A stretch of 64,000 nt of DNA from assembly GCA_002342295.1 (NCBI GenBank), contig DDPR01000006.1, positions 77,449-141,448 of the forward strand. The letters run 5' to 3'. Below the pieces are notes generated by a model. It was not told where the DNA came from. It ran no database searches and worked only from the letters and a program-made list of their open reading frames with translations. The translations under genes were made by a program, and so were the position numbers. The stretch's first letter is position 1. The number at the start of each line of letters is the position of its first letter. This DNA comes from Burkholderiales bacterium UBA2463. GTDB taxonomy: Bacteria > Pseudomonadota > Gammaproteobacteria > Burkholderiales > Burkholderiaceae_A. This document shows positions 59,828 to 64,000 of the stretch, piece after piece.

Positions 59828-62100
59828 CGTCGCTTACGACCACTGGCCCGCGCAGCGGGGCGACCCGATGAACGACCGCCGCGGTCTTTTGCAGCCTTTG
59901 CTTTTTGTTTTGAGCCGCGGGGTTGATGAGCAAGCGCTGTCGGCACAAAAGGCTCGAACTCGTCAGACTCGTCGACGGAGCCAGCGCCCGCTCCCGCAAT
60001 CTCATCAAAGACCGGGCCCTTGCCACGCTTTACGGCTCGCACCATGGAGGGAACGAGGCGAAATTCAATGCGCCGCGCATCGAGATCGACACGCGAGACC
60101 TGCACGCTCACCGGGTCATAGAGACGAAACCGTCGGCCGGTCCGCTCCCCTCGCAGCTCGTGAATGATCTCGTTGTGCTGGAAATACTCAGCGCCCAGCT
60201 CAGAGACGTGAATAAGCCCCTCCACATAGAGGCTATCGAGGGTCACGAAGACACCGAACGGTGCCACACCCGTGATCGTCCCAGAGAGCTGCTCACCGAC
60301 CCGGTTCTTCATGAACTGGCACTTCAACCACGCCTCCACGTCGCGCGACGCATCATCGGCCCTGCGCTCAGCCGCCGAGCAGTGGTCGCCAACAATTCGC
60401 CAGCGCTCAAGTGATTCCTGGACAGGTTTACGAGCAGCGCCCTTCTTCATCGAGGCCAACTCGGATGACTCCGCTCGCTCGCCGTAGGCGGGAACATAGT
60501 CTCGTCCGGCAAGGGTGGCCTTAATCACGCGATGCACGAGCAGGTCTGGATAGCGACGAATCGGAGAGGTGTAGTGGGTGTAAGCGGGGTAGGCCAGGCC
60601 AAAGTGTCCGGAGTTGTCTGGGGTGTAGATCGCCTGCTGCATGGACCGCAGCAGCAGGGTCTGGAGCAGTCGGGCATCAGGCCGCTGTTTGATCTCTCGC
60701 GAGAGTCGCGCGTAGTCGACTGGCTGCGGGTCCTCGCCACCACCCAGGCGAAGGCCCTGCATCTTGAGAAACTCTCGAAGCGCCTTTAAGCGCTCGGGCG
60801 TGGGGCCCTCGTGCACGCGATAGAGTCCCGTTCTCTTGGCTCTTGCCATGAGGTCGGCCGCGCACGTGTTGGCAGCCAACATGCATTCTTCAATCAGGCG
60901 GTGGGCGTCGTTTCGAACCCGGGGCTGAATACTGGAGATGCGCCCCTGATCGTCGGTCTTGATATAAGTCTCAACCGTATCGAGCTCAATGGCCCCGCGT
61001 CGCTCACGCTGATCGAGAAGCGTTTTAAAGACGCTATAGAGCGTTTCCAGCACGACAAATCGTGGACCCAACACCCGGGCCTCGGGGCCGGTGGGATGAG
61101 CGAGCGCCGCCCATGCGCGGTCATAGGTGAGACGCTCGGATGATTCAATGACCGCATCGTAGAACTGATAGGCCTTCACAAGGCCCTCCGGGGACACCAC
61201 CATGTCACAGACCAGCGCAAGACGCTCCACACGCGGGTTGAGAGAGCACAGCCCATTGGAGAGTTTCTCGGGAAGCATGGGCAGGACTCTGCGCGGAAAA
61301 TAGACCGAGGTCGCTCGCTCAAAGGCGTCGCGATCGAGTGCATCTCCGCTCTGCACATAGTGGCTCACATCTGCAATCGCAACGAGAAGACGATAGCCCT
61401 TTTTGCCCATTGATTCGGCAAAGACGGCATCGTCAAAGTCACGCGCATCCTCGCCATCAATGGTCATGAAATCGAGGTCGCGCAAATCGACGCGGCCTTT
61501 CACGTCAGCGGGTCGAACCGCATCTGGAAGCTTATCGGCCAGTCTGAGGGCGTCCTGCGAGAAGGTGTGCGGAACATCGAACTTCCGAACCGCAATCTCG
61601 ACCTCCATGCCGGGGTCGTCAATAGATCCCAACACCTCCACCACTCGCCCGATCGGCGGGGTGTAGCGGGTGGGGGGCTCCACCACCTCCACCATGACAA
61701 CCTGCCCGGGCTGGGCCCCCGATGTATCGGCCGGACCCACAATGATGTCGTGCTTAATCCGCTGATCTTCGGGCACGACCAGAATGATCCCGCGCTCATG
61801 AACAAGTCGACCAACGAGCCGACCAACGGTGTGCTCCAAGACCTCAAGAATGACGGCCTCTGGCCTGCCTTTACGATCAGACCCCGTCACCCGAGCGACT
61901 ACCCGATCGCCATGCATGGCCTTGAGCATCTCTCGGGGAGAGACAAAAACATCCTCGCCACCGGAGTCCGGCCGAATAAAACCAAAGCCATCCCGATGGC
62001 CAATCAGTTTTCCAGAGAACTGCAACTCGGAGGCGGACTCGGAGTCTTGTGGCACGCGACCAGTCGGGCTGTTAGCTGCGCTTCTGCGTGACTTTGACAA
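59824..62100 (-). CDS. rnr: Ribonuclease R
   Basis: 3-to-5-prime exoribonuclease (758 residues) that degrades structured RNA. The cold-shock domain has GFGFIRPDSGGEDVFV, the RNB catalytic core has TIDGEDARDFDDAVFAE with four aspartates, and YTHYTSPIRRYPDLLVHR. An S1 domain is at about 640-720 (SGTITGVAPFGVFVTLDS), followed by a basic C-terminal tail rich in Lys and Arg. The start is TTG at 62100; no ATG exists before the first domain. Divergent from tRNA-Leu, sharing promoter space. Confidence 0.96.
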   Translation of the reverse strand: MSKSRRSAANSPTGRVPQDSESASELQFSGKLIGHRDGFGFIRPDSGGEDVFVSPREMLKAMHGDRVVARVTGSDRKGRPEAVILEVLEHTVGRLVGRLVHERGIILVVPEDQRIKHDIIVGPADTSGAQPGQVVMVEVVEPPTRYTPPIGRVVEVLGSIDDPGMEVEIAVRKFDVPHTFSQDALRLADKLPDAVRPADVKGRVDLRDLDFMTIDGEDARDFDDAVFAESMGKKGYRLLVAIADVSHYVQSGDALDRDAFERATSVYFPRRVLPMLPEKLSNGLCSLNPRVERLALVCDMVVSPEGLVKAYQFYDAVIESSERLTYDRAWAALAHPTGPEARVLGPRFVVLETLYSVFKTLLDQRERRGAIELDTVETYIKTDDQGRISSIQPRVRNDAHRLIEECMLAANTCAADLMARAKRTGLYRVHEGPTPERLKALREFLKMQGLRLGGGEDPQPVDYARLSREIKQRPDARLLQTLLLRSMQQAIYTPDNSGHFGLAYPAYTHYTSPIRRYPDLLVHRVIKATLAGRDYVPAYGERAESSELASMKKGAARKPVQESLERWRIVGDHCSAAERRADDASRDVEAWLKCQFMKNRVGEQLSGTITGVAPFGVFVTLDSLYVEGLIHVSELGAEYFQHNEIIHELRGERTGRRFRLYDPVSVQVSRVDLDARRIEFRLVPSMVRAVKRGKGPVFDEIAGAGAGSVDESDEFEPFVPTALAHQPRGSKQKAKAAKDRGGRSSGRPAARASGRKRR

Positions 62101-62121
62101 TTGCGATATTCCCGTTAAAGT
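62094..62121 (+). promoter_or_regulatory. Promoter of tRNA-Leu
   Basis: Perfect -35 TTGACA (62094-62099), then TAAAGT (62116-62121; 4 of 6) at a 16-base spacing, followed by a GC-rich discriminator as in stable RNA promoters. It lies about 30 bases upstream of the tRNA 5-prime end and overlaps the first bases of rnr on the other strand. Confidence 0.55.
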
Positions 62122-62152
62122 GACCGACCTGCGAAGGGCCCGCCCCTTCTAT

Positions 62153-62239
62153 GCCCAGATGGCGGAATTGGTAGACGCACTAGGTTCAGGTCCTAGCGGT
62201 GGCAACACTGTGGAGGTTCGAGTCCTCTTCTGGGCACCA
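62153..62239 (+). tRNA. tRNA-Leu (CAG)
   Basis: Class II tRNA of 87 bases with acceptor arms GCCCAGA and TCTGGGC, discriminator A and encoded CCA. The anticodon stem CTAGG/CCTAG holds the loop TTCAGGT with anticodon CAG. A long variable arm (about GCGGTGGCAACACTGTG region) and GGTTCGAGTCC T-arm are present. Confidence 0.96.
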
Positions 62240-62244
62240 TCATC

Positions 62245-63552
62245 TCATCCGTCTGCAAACGGATGCTCCATCAGAATTGTTTCGTCCCGATCGGGGCCGG
62301 TCGAGATCATGGCAATCGGAGCCCCGACCAACTCCGAGAGTCGCATCAGATATCGCTGCGCCTCAGACGGCAGATCCGCCCAACGTCGCAGACCCGCGGT
62401 CGATCCATCCCATCCGGGCCAGGTCTCGTAGATCGGCCGACAGGTCTCAACGGCATCGGCCCCAAAGGGCAAAACCTCCAGCGGACCCTCGGGTGACTCG
62501 TAGCCAATGCACATCCGAATCTCGCTGAGCCCATCGAGTACATCGAGCTTGGTAATGCACAGGCCCGAGACGCCATTGATCTGGATAGACCGCCGAAGGG
62601 CGGCCGCATCAAACCATCCGCACCGACGAGGACGCCCCGTCACGGAGCCGAACTCATTGCCTTTTTTGGCCAGGTGCTCCCCGGTGGCGTCATGGAGCTC
62701 GGATGGAAAAGGGCCCGCACCCACCCGAGTCGCATAAGCCTTCGTCAGGCCGAGCACGTAGTCAATCTTGCCCGGACCAATGCCTGCGCCCGCACCGACC
62801 GCGCCGGCCACGCAGTTACTGCTCGTGACAAAGGGGTATGTGCCGTGATCCACGTCGAGCAAGGTGCCTTGCGCGCCCTCAAAAAGAAGTCGGTGGCCCC
62901 GAGCCATCTCGCGCTCAAGCAGCGTGGGAACGTCGGCCGAGAGCGCGAGAAGTCTTGGCGCAATGGCCATGAGCGCATCGAAAGTCTCGGACTCAGAGAC
63001 TGCCCGCGCGCCAAGCAGGCCACACAAAACATGGTTGTGAAGCCGGTGTAGATCTGTGAGCTTCTCGCGCAACTGGCCTGGGTTTTTCAGGTCGAGTAGA
63101 CGAACGGCACGGCGGCCCACCTTGTCTTCATAGGCGGGGCCAATTCCACGCCCCGTTGTTCCAATCTTGCCCTCACCCTTGGCTGCCTCTCGCGCCTGAT
63201 CGAGGGCCACATGGACAGGCAAGATCAGTGGGCAGGCGAGGCTTACACGCAGTCGGGGCTCCACCGAGAGGCCACCCGACTGAAGCTCATCAATTTCCGA
63301 GAGCAGAGCGGTTGGGGAGAGCACCACGCCGTTGCCGATGTAGCAGGTGACTTGCGGATGGAGAATGCCCGAGGGAATCAGGCGCAAAACGGTCTTCTTT
63401 CCGTTCACGACCAGCGTATGGCCCGCGTTGTGTCCGCCCTGGAAACGAACAACACCGTGCACGTCTTCCGTGAGCCAGTCGACGATCTTTCCTTTGCCCT
63501 CATCGCCCCACTGGGTTCCAACGATCACCACATTGCGTCTCGAGCGGCTCAT
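62245..63552 (-). CDS. purA: Adenylosuccinate synthetase
   Basis: PurA joins IMP and aspartate using GTP in AMP synthesis. ATG 63552 gives 435 residues; a GTG four codons earlier is less likely. NVVIVGTQWGDEGKGKIVDW is the N-terminal P-loop, GAGAGIGPGKIDYV the middle block, and TGRPRRCGWFDAAALRRS a conserved region. It follows hisZ by 24 bases, as in the betaproteobacterial hflX-hflK-hflC-hisZ-purA order. The final codons form a small hairpin (arms CATCCGT and ACGGATG) without a T-run. Confidence 0.97.
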   Translation of the reverse strand: MSRSRRNVVIVGTQWGDEGKGKIVDWLTEDVHGVVRFQGGHNAGHTLVVNGKKTVLRLIPSGILHPQVTCYIGNGVVLSPTALLSEIDELQSGGLSVEPRLRVSLACPLILPVHVALDQAREAAKGEGKIGTTGRGIGPAYEDKVGRRAVRLLDLKNPGQLREKLTDLHRLHNHVLCGLLGARAVSESETFDALMAIAPRLLALSADVPTLLEREMARGHRLLFEGAQGTLLDVDHGTYPFVTSSNCVAGAVGAGAGIGPGKIDYVLGLTKAYATRVGAGPFPSELHDATGEHLAKKGNEFGSVTGRPRRCGWFDAAALRRSIQINGVSGLCITKLDVLDGLSEIRMCIGYESPEGPLEVLPFGADAVETCRPIYETWPGWDGSTAGLRRWADLPSEAQRYLMRLSELVGAPIAMISTGPDRDETILMEHPFADG

Positions 63553-63576
63553 AGCGTGTTCCACAGACTGAAGTCC

Positions 63577-64000
63577 TCAGTTCATTGAAGAGGAAGGGGC
63601 CGGGGCCACCTGCCAAAGACCGGAGGTGCGGACCATTCGAGGCCCCGACCACTCGCGAAACTCGGACTCCGGAAGAAAGACGACCGCGCGACCTTGCGCG
63701 CGAGCATGGGCCACAGCCTCGTGAAGCTCTGCGTCGCCTTCCCAAGGCGCGGCAACGGGCAACTCCCCCGCATGGCTTGGAACTGAGAGCGCAGAAAGGG
63801 CGCGCAGCTCTAAGCTAAAGCCAGTGGCAGCGCGGCTACGACCAAAGGCCTCTCCCATGCCGTCGTAGCGGCCCCCCCGGACCAGTGCGTCCGGATAGCC
63901 CGAGACAAAGGCCGAGAACATGATGCCGTTGTGATAACGCCACCCCTGGAGGTCTGCAAGGTCAATCGTGATCTGGCAGTGCGGGTGACGCGAATAGAGC
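63577..64000 (-). CDS. hisZ: ATP phosphoribosyltransferase regulatory subunit, partial
   Basis: C-terminal part of HisZ, a histidyl-tRNA-synthetase-like subunit that activates the short form of HisG. The frame runs off the right edge of the window with no start in view. The visible 141 residues contain DLADLQGWRYHNGIMFSAF and ALVRGGRYDGMGEAFGRSRAATGFSLEL, typical of HisZ and class II synthetase relatives. The C-terminal domain (FLPESEFREW) is short. It precedes purA on the same strand. Confidence 0.93.
   Translation of the reverse strand, partial: LYSRHPHCQITIDLADLQGWRYHNGIMFSAFVSGYPDALVRGGRYDGMGEAFGRSRAATGFSLELRALSALSVPSHAGELPVAAPWEGDAELHEAVAHARAQGRAVVFLPESEFREWSGPRMVRTSGLWQVAPAPSSSMN

Noticed and set aside
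62246..62265. Hairpin at the purA 3-prime end as terminator for tRNA-Leu
   Set aside because: Seven-base-pair stem without a T-run and within purA coding sequence; kept only as a remark.
1..64000. Search for CRISPR arrays, insertion sequences, prophage or integron features
   Set aside because: No regularly spaced repeats, transposase, integrase or att-like duplications were found; the tRNA genes show no flanking mobile genes.

Overview
The window looks like chromosomal DNA of a betaproteobacterium of the order Burkholderiales. The evidence is gene order and gene type: rpsP-rimM-trmD-rplS, carAB-greA-rlmE-ftsH-folP-glmM-pstSCAB, rho beside trxA and an AddAB-like recombination pair, hisZ-purA, a phasin (polyhydroxyalkanoate granules), a type B L31 protein and a CobD/CbiB-like membrane protein. 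The DNA is GC-rich by eye, genes are tightly packed, and ATGA or GTGA stop/start overlaps are common. I see no insertion sequence, prophage, integrase or CRISPR array. Genus cannot be fixed from this sequence alone.

Layout. 1-6945: iron uptake, with a TonB-dependent siderophore receptor, a PepSY membrane protein, queH, an HI0933-type flavoprotein, then tonB-exbB-exbD. 6989-9917: the peroxide defence pair ahpC-ahpF and a periplasmic copper chaperone. 10013-18485: a complete phosphonate uptake and carbon-phosphorus lyase operon, phnCDE-phnGHIJKLM, preceded by a clear PHO box. Facing it is a PhnZ-like HD-domain oxygenase (18630-19202). 19254-24480: a small ORF, a YkuK-like protein, an SbtA-type bicarbonate transporter, a phasin, yggX, an ArsC-like phosphatase/reductase, phoU, rpiA and a cysteine-cluster protein. 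24488-24764: tRNA-Pro, tRNA-Arg and tRNA-His. 24792-41677: a long minus-strand housekeeping block from dnaX-ybaB-recR through carAB, greA, rlmE, ftsH, folP and glmM to pstSCAB. 41700-47810: SRP RNA and an AddAB-like helicase/nuclease set whose AddA part is split in two. 47971-51837: trxA, rho, rpmE2 and a membrane glycosyltransferase. 51807-64000: orn, rsgA, a CobD/CbiB-like gene, rplS-trmD-rimM-rpsP, a lytic transglycosylase, a Nudix hydrolase, a thermonuclease-like protein, rlmB-rnr, tRNA-Leu, purA and a truncated hisZ.

How it fits together. Phosphorus supply is a strong theme: high-affinity phosphate import (pstSCAB, with phoU some distance away), phosphonate import and C-P lyase under an apparent PHO box, and a second potential C-P-cleaving enzyme of the PhnZ type. 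phoB and phoR are not in the window. Iron uptake (receptor plus TonB-ExbB-ExbD), peroxide reduction (AhpCF), YggX and the copper chaperone form a metal and oxidative stress theme. The rest is core information processing and biosynthesis.

The most unusual observations are the PhnZ-like enzyme without an adjacent PhnY partner, the AddA homologue divided into a helicase and a translationally coupled 175-residue nuclease, and a recR gene whose conserved N-terminus is reachable only from a CTG codon.
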